DNA from: Chloranthus sessilifolius
Lineage: Eukaryota > Streptophyta > Magnoliopsida > Chloranthales > Chloranthaceae
Assembly: GCA_021018995.1 (NCBI GenBank)
Contig: CM037587.1
Coordinates: 70,761,604 to 70,825,603 of the forward strand
Direction of reading: 5' to 3'
Length of the DNA stretch: 64,000 nt
The position numbers and the translations under genes were made by a program. Shown in pieces: positions 22,501 through 33,783 of this stretch. The first letter of the stretch is position 1; every line of letters starts with the position of its first letter. Under the pieces are notes generated by a model. That model ran no database searches. It saw only the letters and a list, made by a program, of their open reading frames with translations, and had not been told where the DNA came from.

Positions 22501-23368
22501 TGTGTCACCTGGGGTGAGGTTACCATGGGAAGCTCCTCGTCAGGGGTCCGTTCCTATCCCTACCCAGGTATGTTTTAGTTATTAGGTTCATAAGTTATTT
22601 GTTATCGTAATATTTATCTGATGCATTTGGTTATTCACGTTAGAGCCGCCTACGTTTGTTGTCCCTCGGGTGCCATCTGCTGATCCTGTGACTGCAGAGA
22701 CAGCTGAGCGACTTTTGGGAGAGAGGCTAGATCTGGTATATATGTATTTTCTATTTCGAGTTTTGTTGTTGTTCGTATATGCATATGTTTGCTTCTTTTG
22801 GTTCATTAGAGTTATATAGGTTCGTCAGCTCGAGGAGGCACGGCTAGAGGTAGCGTGGGCACACGCCACTCCGGAGGCGAGACGGGTCCTCGAAGAGGTG
22901 GAGAGCTGTGAGGATCTGGTGGTTGAGATGCTGGTCATGCACAAGACTCATACAGAGGTGCTAGCGGCAGCGTGTCGGACGACATGGGCGAAGATGCAGG
23001 TGTCCCTGGACCGGTTATAGTATTACCTGACGAGGGGCGAGCGGGGGTCGCGCATGTCGGCTAGTCATCGTGAGGGGTCGGAGTCGAGGGCTACGAGTTC
23101 TTCAGGTGGGCAGTCTCGTCATACCTCTCGCAGTCGCGACAAGAGCGATAGTCATGAGGGTTCCGTCGTTCGGGGGAGTCATGCGAGGCTTCCTCATTCT
23201 CAGTCAAGGCGGTCGGTTAGTTAGGCTAGTGAGGGGGGTTCGGTGGTGGGTCCTCGCTGTTTAGAGGTTTCGAGGACTCTGGGTGCCAGGATTGTGTTTT
23301 CAAACGATCAGTCTACGGACCTCCGGGCTGACGATATCGACGATAGCGGCGCTCGTCCTCAGTGGCAG
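19536..23368 (+). pseudogene. Multi-exon PMD protein gene, antisense to element B
   Basis: Exons that can be followed: PMD core about 19636-20243, then 20358-20522, 20618 to about 20833, about 20917-21237, 21333-21446, 21528-21644, 21748-21813, about 22644-22735 and 22820-23368. A short piece at 19536-19600 (GYQHDMDRVSYL) may be a first exon. Core motifs are MMLPTPEDWVRITGLCFEGE, then VPTYVWGAATLAHLYEQ, IWRPYD and RVVQQLGLDQGVPP, all typical of PMD/MAIN-like proteins. The later exons are Glu/Arg/Ala-rich and look like a coiled coil with a Ser/Arg-rich end (SRHTSRSRDKS). Every recognisable intron is phase 0. About 15 in-frame stops, mostly TAG, are each one transition from Gln, Trp or Arg. A frame change near 20830-20917 also breaks it. 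Confidence 0.75.
21830..22200. repeat. GC-rich tandem repeat in an intron of the antisense PMD gene
   Basis: Units built on GTGCCAAGAGGGCACGCGAC and GAGGCCATGAGGGCCT recur many times, with CACGCGAC, GGTCGCGAC and ACGCGACAC variants. Rich in CpG. It lies between exons at 21813 and about 22644. Confidence 0.7.
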
Positions 23369-25051
23369 GTTGAGATTAGGGGTGTGTGTGCGTTTGCTTA
23401 TATTCGTTGTATGTACGTTGTATATAGGGGGAGTGTCCCTAGTGACAAATGTGAAGAAGAAAAAGAAAGGATTACTTTTTTTGTTATATGTCTATATATA
23501 TATAGGGATTTTTGGTTCAGATGTACCTAATTTGCTTCTCCTCCTTTGATTACCTTTTGGTGTTCTCTTTTTGCCTTCGGTGCCGTCAGCCGTCGCTGGG
23601 ACTTAGATGCTTTCTAAGTTGACCTGGTGCTGGTTGGAAGGTCGCTTTGCATCTGCACATGTAAAGGTAATGCTATCAGTAGTTTTGTTCCTGCCCCTTG
23701 CCAGTTATCAAGGGGGAAAATATCTCAGACTGGGGTTTGGTGATAAAAAGGTGGATATAAGCCTCCTTTTTTTTTCTTTTTCTTTTCTTCTTTTTTTTTT
23801 TGACTTTTTTTGAAATAATAAATAGTGTAACAGGGAAAGAAAATGACAATAGAGATAATGACAAATAAAAATAAATAAAATGCCTCAGCGTAGAAGCATG
23901 GTTGAGCTTGCAGTACAGTATTTTGATAACGCTATCTGAATGGTATCTTCATCATTCATCTTTTAGTGGTCGGATTGGCTCTTCCGATATAGTTTACCTT
24001 CTTTTTCCATAAAAAAAAAGCCCCAGCATGTGGATGGAATAGAGCTTCCCTGGGCCATAGATAAGCATTTTGGTTCTATAAGTAGTCATGGGTATTAGGT
24101 GAATTAGTCTTACAGAAAAGTGCATCAGTACTGTCTCCAAACCGGGAGGAGGTCCTTTGATTAATAGCGCACGGGGGTTTATCTTAGGATATTGATCATC
24201 CTATTCTGTGGTTATTTGGGAAAAGCATGGTAAGTATAATGGGTGATTGCATCAATCGTCATTCAGTGGTTTTCAGTTTCATTCCTAGGAATATCCTGTG
24301 AAGTCTCAGATTCATCGTCCAAAATAAAATTAGAAGGGGGAGAGGTAAGGGTTAGTGATATGGGGAATAGTTTGTAACTAATACCTTTTCAAAAGGGGTA
24401 AGTAACAATCTTCTCCTCTGAGGGGTATGGAATGCCATGATCGAGCTCTTCGTCATGTTTCGGTACCATCAAAATATCGCATTCTATGGCTAGCAGGGGT
24501 TTATCCTCCTCCCGCCACCTTACGACGACATCTAGTAGTATGAGAATATCAGGGATGCCCTCGCAGCTTGCTTATACACTTCCAGTAAAATTACTGGAGA
24601 TGTCCTCACAGCCTGCTTATGCTTCCTTGAGTTCATTGACTTGTTCATTCGTCGTGATGCTCTCGGTCGATATATATTTTTTGTGTACATTGTTCTGAAA
24701 GCATCCTGTTGGCGCAAGAATGACGAGTTTTAATTGAACCTAATATCTTCATTTTTTTTGCTCTAACATCTCCTCCAATGATGGGGATAGGAAATGAGAA
24801 TCGGGTCTTACGCTTTTGAAAAAAAGTTTTAGGCAGGTCACTAATCCTTCAATCAAATTGCTCGAGTGTAAATAGTGGGTGACAAGTCAGAGATTTTTAA
24901 GGATATTCTGAGGATTGAAGACATACGACCAATGGATGGGTCGTAATGACTACGGGGATGATAAGTATAAGTATTTTAACCACAGGATGTGATGATCATA
25001 AGACTAAGGATAGTATTTTATAAGGTATATGACATCCCAAGGGCTAGGGAG
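23369..25051 (-). other. 3' noncoding region of element B
   Basis: Between the antisense PMD gene and the integrase stop. A last short exon of the PMD gene may sit near 23591-23618. A pyrimidine run lies at about 23765-23815. Otherwise AT-rich sequence without coding signal. I see no LTR here. Confidence 0.55.
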
Positions 25052-26236
25052 CTATTCCCCATCTTGGTTCTCCAATTTGTATGCATTTTCAGGGTAAGCA
25101 ACTGTTATAACGTAAGGGCCTTCCCAGTTCGGTTTCAGTTTTCCTTTTGGATGGACGTATTTGGAAGGCATAACTTTCTTTAAAACTAGTTCGCCAATGT
25201 TAAAGGTTCGTTCAAGGACTTTCTTATCGTAGGCCCTAGCCATTCTCCTCTGATATACCTGAGCGTGATTAGCTACCCTTAGGCGCGTTTCATCGAGTCG
25301 CTCTAACTGAGTAAGTAAAGCAATTCTCCTCTCGTCTAAGGGTAGCTCATCATCAAGTTGGATGCATAAAGATGGGACTTGTATCTCATATGGTAGGACT
25401 GCCTCCATCCCATAGGTGAGGAGGTAGGGAGTTTGGCCAGTGGCCGTAAGAATAGAGGTCCTATAGGCCGAGAGTGCTTCTGGTAATCGTTCGGGCTAGT
25501 CGGGTCCATTGCTTGTTTTCACAGTACATTTTAGGATTCGAATCAGCATCTTGTTCATAGCTTCTGCTTGTCCATTGCCTTGAGGGTAGAATGGCGATGA
25601 GAGGCACAAATCAATACCATACTTCTTGCATAACTTTTTCACCTTTTTTGCAATGAACTGCGGTCTGTTGTCAGTGATGAACATTCTAGGTACTCCAAAT
25701 CGGGTAATGATATTTCGAACTATAAACCTCGCGAGTGTCGAAGCGGTGATTCGAATATAAGACTCGGCCTCTGCTCATTTGGTATAGTATTCAGTCGTTG
25801 TAAGTATGAACACATGCTTGTGAGTATTCCCAAAGGTGTCTATAAACGGTCCGATGATGTCGAAGGCCCACATCGAAAATGGCCACGGTGAGGTCATGGT
25901 GTGTAGTGCAACTGATGGAGCTTTGATAAGTGTAGTGTGCTCTTGACATTGTTTACAGGATTGAACGTAGAGGTGGCAGTTTCTTATCATCGTCGGCCAG
26001 AAGTAGCCTTGTCGTGTAACTTGATCAGCGAGTCTTTACCTATCGGAGTGGGTGCCGCAGGCACTGGTGTGTACTTCTTGGATGATGTATTATCTTTCGA
26101 TAATCGTAACGCATCGCAGCAGTACTCCTTTGGTGAAGGCTTCTTTGTATAATGTTTCGTCGAGTATACAGAATCGGGTGCACCGATTTCTTATAGTCTT
26201 TTGTTCGATCTTTGTGGCATATGAGGGAACGTGTTG
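25052..26236 (-). pseudogene. Integrase of element B
   Basis: Fragments at 25052-25408, 25496-25684, 25775-25990 and upstream to 26236. Zinc-binding Cys pair in CHLYVQSCKQCQ. All three acidic residues of the DDE core are present: Asp in MWAFDIIGPF, Asp in FITDNRPQF (usual Gly changed to Arg) and Glu in GNGQAEAMNK. The C-terminal part shows VLKKVMPSKYVHPKGKLKPN. In-frame stops fall before AEAESY (from Trp), before PERLPEAL (TAG, from Trp) and at an upstream TAA. No chromodomain. Confidence 0.85.
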
Positions 26237-26241
26237 ATGCT

Positions 26242-27330
26242 TCAAGAAATTCTAGATATCAAAATACCATGGCTGTCCGTCGTCGGTTGGTGATTTCTCG
26301 AATCTGAACGTAGCGACTTCGGTTTCTGTTTTAGCGTATTTTTTGGAGTGATTATTTTTTTTGATTCCGTGCTGACAGGGAGAATTGGTAGTTCCCTTGT
26401 AACGGTCCATGCTACTTTGTGGGCGGACACTGTTAATCTTTCAATGAAGAAGGTCTTGGTATTTTGGCCGACAGGTATCTGGATGACAAAGGCTAGTGTG
26501 GCTAAGGAATCTGCTAACTCGTTTTCTAATCTAGGGATGTGTGTGAAAAAGATCTTTTCAAATTTCTTCACCAAATATTGGGCGATCTCTAGGTATCTCA
26601 TCAATCTCCTTTTCTTAGTTTTCCATTCTCCAATGACTTACGAGATTACTAGTTTAGAATTGCCTATGGTCTTTAACTGCTTGACACCTAATTATAGCGC
26701 TATCTGCAATCCAGCTATAAACGCTTCATATTCTGTAATATTATTGGTAATAGGGAAGTCTAATTGGAAATCTTTGGGTATCTCCACTCCTTTCGAGCTT
26801 AGAAGGTCGATTCCGATGCCCTTTCCTTTGTGATTTAGAGCACCGTCGAAATAGAGAGTCCATGAGGTTTTATCGGGCTCTTCGTCATGAATTGTAAGCA
26901 AGTCTTCATCGGAGAAGTCCACGTGTATAGGTTCATCATTCGAGAGTGGAAGATCTGTGAGGTAATCTGCAATGGCTTGCCCCTTGATCGACTTTTGGGT
27001 GATGTAAGTGATATCGAACTCTTGTAATAGCATATGCCAGCGGGCGATCTTCCCTGATGTGGCGGGCTTTTCGAATATGTACTTCAGAGGATCAATTAGG
27101 GCATACCAATGTGAGGCATGTCTTCTCCATAGGGGTGTACTCTCGTTCGTATTTGACCATCGTTCTACTAAGGTAGTAAATTGCCTTCTCTCTCTTGCCA
27201 TCTTTATATTGTCTTAAGATTACTCCCATCTCTTTATCTTTGCTGAAAGGTGTAGGATTAGGGGTCTTTCGGGAACTGGTGGTGATAGTATTGGCGGGTT
27301 AAGGAGGTATTTTTTAATGTTATCGAAAGC
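26242..27330 (-). pseudogene. RNase H pair of element B
   Basis: The second, archaeal-type RNase H spans about 26600-26870: LYFDGALNHKGKGIG, then ITNNITEYEAFIAGLQ, then GNSKLVIS, with Asn replacing the catalytic Asp as in element A. The first RNase H (27330-26900) ends with DPLKYIFEKPATSG but carries a deletion of about 53 bases between LVW and DPLK, near 27100, that also shifts the frame. Further stops interrupt both domains. Confidence 0.8.
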
Positions 27331-28300
27331 TTGCTGGCATTGGTCATTCCATTTGTACTCAATTCCTCCTTTAAGTAGTTTGTAAAAAGGATCGCATCGG
27401 TTTTAATGCTGAGAGATAAATCTCCTGATGAATTGAAATCTTCCTATCAAACCTCGTAATTCCTTAATATTGTTGGGAGGTGGCATCTCTAAAATGGCTC
27501 TCACTTTCATAGTGTCGACTTCAATCTCTCGGTTGCTAACTATAAAACTAAGTAATTTCCGGAGGTGACTCCGAAAACACATTTCTTAGGATTCATTTTT
27601 AGTTGATATTTCTTAGCACTCTGTTGCACTAGTCGAAGGGCTTCAGCGTGTCCTACTCACGTCTGAGACTTCACTAATATGTCATCGACATAAACTTCTA
27701 CGCACTTATGCATCATGTCGTGAAAAATAGCCATCATGGCGCATTGATATGTGGCTCTTGCATTCATGAGCCCAAAAGGCATAACGACGTAGCAATAAGT
27801 CCCCCATAATGTGGTGAAGGAAGTCTTCTCTTGGTCGGACTCTGCTAACTTGATCTGATTATATCCAGAGAAACCGTCCATGAAAGATAGCATCTCATGT
27901 CCAGTGGTGTTGTCAACAAGAGTGTCAATATGTGGGAGTGAGAAGTCATCTTTTGAGCATGCTTGATTGAGGTTTCGAAAGTCAATGCAAACCCGTACCC
28001 TATCATCTTTCTTAGCGATAGGTACTATGTTGGTGATCCACTTAGGATAGAGGACAACTCAGATGAATTTAGCTATGTATAACTTGTTAACTTCCTCTTT
28101 GACTTGAAGGGCTGTTTGGGGGTGCATCCTGCGGAGTTTCCGCTTAACAGGTTTCGCATCGGGTTCTAAGACAAGACGAAGTTCTACTAGGCTTGGGTCT
28201 AAACCAGGCATGTCTTCGTAAGACCATGCGAAGGAGTCGAGATGTTCCTGTAGGATTTATACAATCTGTTGACGTTCTCTAGAATTGAGCATCACACTAA
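27331..28300 (-). pseudogene. Reverse transcriptase of element B
   Basis: From the N-terminal side: ELRLVLEPDAKPVKRKLRRM, then ITNIVPIAKKDDRVRVCIDF, then FMDGFSGYNQIKLAESDQEK, MPFGLMNARATYQ and the catalytic VYVDDILVKSQT. A stop follows directly (CGA to TGA), and the rest of the palm and thumb region has many stops. The Tyr-Val-Asp-Asp box is intact. Confidence 0.85.
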
Positions 28301-29030
28301 TTAATAGTTTCTTGGGCTTCTCGTCGGTGCCAAAATCGATTTCCTCTGTGGGTTCGGCAGCAGCCTGGGTCTGTTCGTTAAAACGTTTAATAACCCGCCC
28401 AAAGTCCTGAGTCTCATCAGGGCCTAGTGTTCCTCCTTCATCCTCGATAAGCTCATATACTGCAAAATTACTAGGCTGGGGATTTATTTTTGCGCAAGGC
28501 CACTCTTCATCAGCACAATTTATGACCGAAAGATCTTTGGCAAAATGAAGGTCAAGGCTATTAATTCTTCTCTCGAAGTTGTGGAGTATCTCTTCTGGTA
28601 TGATGACTGGCTTATTACTTAGCTTGAAGGCTTTGCGTCCTTGCGCGCGAGATGGGTCAGGAGTTAGAGGAGGGAAGTCCCCTCGTTGACTGCAGACTTG
28701 AGTCGGGATAAAGAATTCCCTTTCTTTTTCAATGTTTTCTGATTTTTTTGGATTTTATGTTTCTAATTTTTTAGGGTTTTCTATATTTTCTATTTTTTTG
28801 ATCTTTGATAATAAATATGGTATAGGGTTGGTGGCCTCAAGAGGCACCGGGAGAGCCGCTTCCTCTAGATGAGGGAGCGAGACGGCTGTGAGAGCCGTTC
28901 GGGTGATCCTTAGGGGAACGCGAACTTGTTGCAAATTTGGTTTTTTTTTTTTTTTTAGAGTCCTCATCCAATGGGATCTTTTAAATAAGTAATGCTGATG
29001 ACAGGGGTATCATAGTTTGAGTTTCCTCTA
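28301..29030 (-). other. Linker upstream of RT in element B
   Basis: Coding-like on the minus strand but with frame changes: INSLDLHFAKDLSVIN and RVIKRFNEQTQAAAEPTEE match the same region of element C (53123-53419). Further upstream is a Lys/Asn-rich piece (YLLSKIKKIENIENPKKLET) and a run of 16 A on the coding strand at about 28942-28958. Confidence 0.6.
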
Positions 29031-29792
29031 CTAGGTTGACTGTCTCCTCCCTGAAGCAGCTCGACAGATCATAATCGATTGAACGATCATGGTCGGAGTT
29101 ATGAATGATTGCCCTTCCCGTGAGGGGGAATCTCCTAAAAGGTCCCCAGGGGGAGGGAACTCTGTCTCTTGATCTTTATGATATGTTGGGATGAGCGCAC
29201 ATGCTCGGTAGCAGGACTGATAATGGTAAGAAATGCAGGGAGATTCCCAAGGACATTCCCATCCTTCCAAGTTATGGTCGATGATATTATCCAACTCACT
29301 CTCTGGATTTGATAAGGCGTGAAGTTCTAGGTTGGCTTGCTCTGCCAATTCGAGTGCAGGGAGGTCTATCTAGTAGTCCTCGTCACAACTTGGTGGAGGT
29401 CGCCACTCTTCCTCGAGCGATTGCCAAAATATTTGGAGTTGTGGTGCATCTGGGGATGAAAGAGCATCTAATTCAAACTCCTCTTCAAATTCTAGGAGTG
29501 GGACGTGGGTGTTTCCTCCTGAGTTGAATAACTGACCATCGGGTCTTCTCTCTTCTGGTGCCAAGAGCAAGGTTGGTGGATTACTGGTCGTGCTTATAGT
29601 TGTAGGGTCGGCTCCGTCCACCTTGGTCGTTATAGGATGTGTGATCTTGCTAGCAAATTGCTCTAGTATGCGAGTGCATGCATCGCACCGAGGTTGATAT
29701 GGGTGAAAGATATAAGGCGAGTCCCACGGGCATCCCCATCCTTCAAGGACGAGGCAAAGGTGGATGCTATATGAATTAATATTTTCTTGCAA
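29031..29792 (-). pseudogene. Duplicated W-x-C-P...C-x-x-C module in element B
   Basis: Two acidic open frames, 29031-29348 and 29370-29792. Each carries one copy of a module: LEGWECPWESPCISYHYQ followed by Ser-Cys-Tyr-Arg-Ala-Cys, and LEGWGCPWDSPYIFHPYQ followed by Arg-Cys-Asp-Ala-Cys. Two diverged copies occur at the same place in element C. The conserved Cys and aromatic residues suggest metal binding, but I do not recognise the family. Between copies the sequence is Glu/Asp-rich (EFEEEFELDALSSPD). The module lies between G-patch and RT. Confidence 0.6.
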
Positions 29793-30056
29793 GGTGTCAT
29801 CCCGTTCTCATGGCGACCGTGAGTGTTAGGCCGCTATGTGAAAATCTTCGTCATTCGTAGATTCTCAATCTTGTAATTGTTGTTTGATTTCTGAAGGGTC
29901 TTTCTTTCTTCCTTCTATGGCATATTTAGTGTCAAACAAAGGTTTGACCCCTTCGAGGGGTTCATCAATATCATCATTCAGGTTTGTCAAATCATTGAAT
30001 GCTTTGGATATTAGTTCAATTTTGGTCTCCTGGGGTTTGGTGAAGGATACTCCCTT

Positions 30057-30428
30057 CTACTTCGGTACATCTACCTTCTCAGTAGTTTCATAGATGAAAT
30101 GGTCATAAAGAGACCATTTTGGTGAGGTAAGGAATAAATTGGCTGGTCGACCGATCGATTGGTAACCTAATCCTATGTGCTTGCTTATTTTAGTTGGGAA
30201 TATAGGTTTCACACGACCTTGCTTATTCTTACCGAGTCCGGTGTAGGGGACATATCCGAGTTGGTACATAAGATCCCACCCTTTCATCGCGGTTGGGTTG
30301 ATGTCGTATAATCTAGCGAGGTGTGGGCCAACCTCCCTCCTCATTAGCTCTTGTTGTCGCTCTAGGTGGAAACTAGGAAGGGTAGGTGAGCAGACTCCTG
30401 CGACAGCTACTTCATCAGGAATTCGCAT
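30057..30428 (-). pseudogene. G-patch domain of element B
   Basis: Reads KGWDLMYQLGYVPYTGLGKN, then KQGRVKPIFP, then HIGLGYQSIG. The spacing of aromatic residue, GLGKN, and a closing GLGY fits a G-patch. It follows the protease and is followed by a conserved tail (SPKWSLYDHFIYETTEK) that is shared with element C. In-frame throughout, ending at a stop near 30057. Confidence 0.75.
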
Positions 30429-30598
30429 CTTTTAGATGTGGCCTGTGTTTAGTACGAATTCTTGGGCCATCGGAATACTTGTCGCGTAATCGGTGTCCAT
30501 CTTCTGAAGAGGTGCATCAACATATATACGGATCATGGAGTCCTCATACGAGAATTTAATGCATTGATGGTATGTGGACGCGATAACCTTCATTGATT

Positions 30599-31000
30599 CT
30601 AACCATTTCTGCCTAAAATAAGATTATATGTGCTAGCAGAGTCAGCAACATGGAACGTAACATCTTTTATCACGGGTCCAAGGCGGACCTGAATTTTGAT
30701 AGTTCCTTTTATGAAATGACGCGAGCCATCGTAGGCTATGAGTGACAAGGCCGAGGGCCTGACATCTTGTTCTGTGTATTCAAGTATTTTTAATGTGGTG
30801 AGAGGGCAAATATTGACTCCCGCGCCTGTGTCGACTAGTGCATGGGGCACAGAGAACCCTTTGATTATGACTGTAAGATATATGGGGGCAGCGCTCCCGC
30901 GAAGTGACTCCTTAGGCATGTCTGCGTCCATAAATATGAGGGCGGGAGGATTTCCATGACAGAGGCAATTTGATGAAGCTCATCTAAGGTCGTGTCTTCG
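30599..31000 (-). pseudogene. Aspartic protease of element B
   Basis: The active site reads HALVDTGAGVNICPLTTLK, the canonical Asp-Thr-Gly, followed by SALSLIAYDGSRHFIKGTI and ASTYNLILGRNG. The domain itself has no stop from about 30931. N-terminal to it is a conserved stretch with MPKESLRGSAAPIYLTV. The same sequence with few changes is present in element C at 55628-56395. Confidence 0.85.
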
Positions 31001-31136
31001 TCCACTTGAGTGTCCTCGAGTGTCCTTATTAACAGTCGGTGATGATCATGCGACTTCTTGATGAGTTCTAGTATAGATATTTGGGCTGGGATCTTTTAGA
31101 GATGTAACAAATCGTACTCTTACCCTGGCTCGAGTG

Positions 31137-33743
31137 CTATTTCCTTGCCCGGCCGATGGGCCCTAGGTGCAGGTGGCTGAGGTGGTTGTGGTAAGGGAAT
31201 TGGTGGTGGGATGACTTGCGGTGGGGGTGGTAAGTCAACATCCCTTTCTCTCGTGTTCCCCTCGGTAGTTGTGCATGCGTGAAATCTTTATTCCGCAGGA
31301 AAGGGGGAGGTGGATAGTTGGTTCCTGACTTGAGAATAGGGTAGGCCGGTTGTTGGTCGAACCTATCATGCCTCGATGTCAGTGCATTTATGAAGCGAGT
31401 GAAGTTAAGGGTCGGAGTGCATGTCCGTATGGTACTACTCCAAGGTGGGAGGTATTGCGTGTGATCCTCTTCCTCTAAGAAAGTGGAGACCAACGTCTCG
31501 CATGGATTTAGGTATTCTTTTCATTCACTCTTCTCTTCATGTGACGGATACTTAGTTCTGGCTTCACTCTCTTGGTTGGGAGTCGTGTGGGCGACACTGT
31601 CTATTTGTACGACAGTCGGAATGACGGTTTGGAGAGCATAGTCTCCACACTCAGATTCAGAGTCGGGTGAAGGGAGTAGCAACACTGGTGATTCTGGATT
31701 TGGCGGGGTAAATGGCTCTAGTGGAGAATGATGGAGGAATGACCTCCTCGCCCTGAAGGAATGGACTCGTATTTGAGTAAACTTTGGATATGGAGGTGGG
31801 ATCGGTGGCGCGATCCGTGTGATCAAGGTAGAGGGGTGTAAGGAGGATGGAGTTCTTATAGGGGTAGTAATAGCGTCGGAGGGTAGGATACGAGTGATTA
31901 ATGTTGAAGGCTAGAAATAAGGTTGACTGGGGAGATCTATAGTAGTGACCTGGGCCGGTGTCCCTTGGTTGTGGTTGGGCATGGGGTTATTTATGATCCC
32001 TAAATTCTATTGGGGTTGATTGTTATTAGGGTTAGGGTTCCTAAGCACTTCCCAATTAATTTGATTCTGGTCGTTTATGTCACAGATCACGTGCCTGAGA
32101 ACCCAACAGTCCTCTAGGTTGTGTCCCACATACCGATAGAAAGAATAGTATTTACCGTAGTCGAGATTTGCAGGCCATGGCCTAGGCTTTTCTTGTTGGA
32201 ATCATAAGAGATTCTGGGTGCTAAGGAGGCAGAAAATATTGGAAATAGTATTGGGTAAAGGGGGATAGTGTTCCCGCTTTGGCTGGTAGGGTCCCCTAGC
32301 TGGGTTAAAGTTCTGAGGTGGAGGCATGGGCCAGTCGATTTTGTGCTGTGTTTTGGGCCTGATAAGCGTTAGGGTATTGATTTCTATTTTGATATTAGCC
32401 TTGGTTCTGGTTTTAGCCCTGGTTCTGGTTTGCATTCCTGTGTTGATTGGCGCCCTGATTTTGACTAGCATATCATTGTTGAGTCTGGTTCTGCCCAAAG
32501 TTGCGTGGTGGGAAATTCCCGTTATTCGAATTTTACCCTTGATTGACAACCGTATTAACTTATTCGGTTCTTGAGGCTTTCTTATGATTTTTTGATTTTG
32601 ACTCGTTGGAGGAGCCCACCTTTGACATGATTATGGATAATGCAAGATCTCCGCCCTTGGTGTGTCGCGTCAGTCGGGATGCCCGAGAGTGAAGTGCAGT
32701 GAAGTCGGGGCAATCACTGATGACTAGGGCGCTCCTTAGTGATTCCTTAGTATTGTCAATGATGATGTCAATTGAATCTTTCTCTTTCATTGAAGTACCA
32801 GTTCTAGCAGCAAGCTTTCACCATCTAGCGATGAAGTCGGTGAATTCTTCATTTGGTCCTTGCTTGGCCGCCATCAGGTCGCTGAGGCTAACTGTCTCTT
32901 GAATCAAGTGTTTGTATTGGTCTAGGAATCGACCGACTAGCTCAGCAAAAGTCTCTATCTCATAAAGTGGGAGCTCTGCGAACCAGTCTAGAGCTTCTCC
33001 TTCTAATGAACGTTGAAAGTAGTGAATGAGAAGTCCTTGATTGTTGCGTATAGGTCGGCAATCATTATAAAAGAGGGCTAAGTGATGGTTTGGATTTCCG
33101 GTGCCATTATATTTAGTAAATTTTGGAGGTTTAAATCCTATGGGTAGGTCAAATTCAATGTCTCGACAGAATTTATCGAATTCAAATGAGCGACCTAGGC
33201 ATTCCCTCTTGGCCATGTATCTATTGAGCATTTGTGGGAGGTCTTCGACCTTTATAGTGTTGCCTTTGAGGGTGACGCGTGAGATACCCTTGTCTAGCAA
33301 ACTGTCATTAAAGAACATGTGAGTATGTTGCTTCAATGGCGTAGCGCGGGCTGACACCGTGCTTGGGGTAGAAGGTGGTCTCTCTTGTTGCTCCTGCTCT
33401 CTCGAATTTTTTTGTCCCCCAATGGTTTCATATGCAGTAGCCAATCCTTGAAGCAACTCTTCGGAATCATCGCCTCCTTTTTGTATTCTTTGGATGTTAA
33501 GTTCTACGATTTGTTGAGTGGTGAGATTTTGTCCAGAGCTATTATTTCTGTCGCTATGGCTATTACCGGCGTGGTGTTGAAAAGGGGTTCTCTTGTTCAC
33601 CAGCCATGTTAACTTCAGGTTGTCCTGGGCTAAAAGTATAAGGTGGTTCTTCCTCGTAGGCAGAGTTGTTATAAAATCCCCACAACGGTGGGTCTCCTAA
33701 ACTTACTCTACATATGCCAGACATTTCGAGTCTTTGGTGATGA

Positions 33744-33748
<5 letters not shown>
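31137..33748 (-). pseudogene. Gag of element B
   Basis: The start is the ATG at 33745-33747 or, after a frame change, at 33600. The capsid-like core lies in 32818-33600: LPIGFKPPKFTKYNGTGNPN, then HLALFYNDCRPI, then LLIHYFQRSLEGEALDWFAE and FLDQYKHL. The frame stops after FTDFIARW (CGA to TGA) and goes on in 32560-32790. A zinc-knuckle remnant lies near 32050-32160 (FYRYVGHNLEDC) with the first Cys apparently changed to Tyr. The Pro-rich tail spans 31137-31900. Gag forms the particle and binds RNA. Confidence 0.8.

Positions 33749-33779
<31 letters not shown>
33747..33779. repeat. (AT)n microsatellite
   Basis: About 16 AT dinucleotides directly upstream of the gag start of element B. Likely variable in length between individuals. 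Confidence 0.95.

Positions 33780-33783
<4 letters not shown>

Noticed and set aside
19375..25051. LTR between elements A and B
   Set aside because: I looked for a second copy of an LTR here and found none; the antisense PMD gene runs up to the edge of A.
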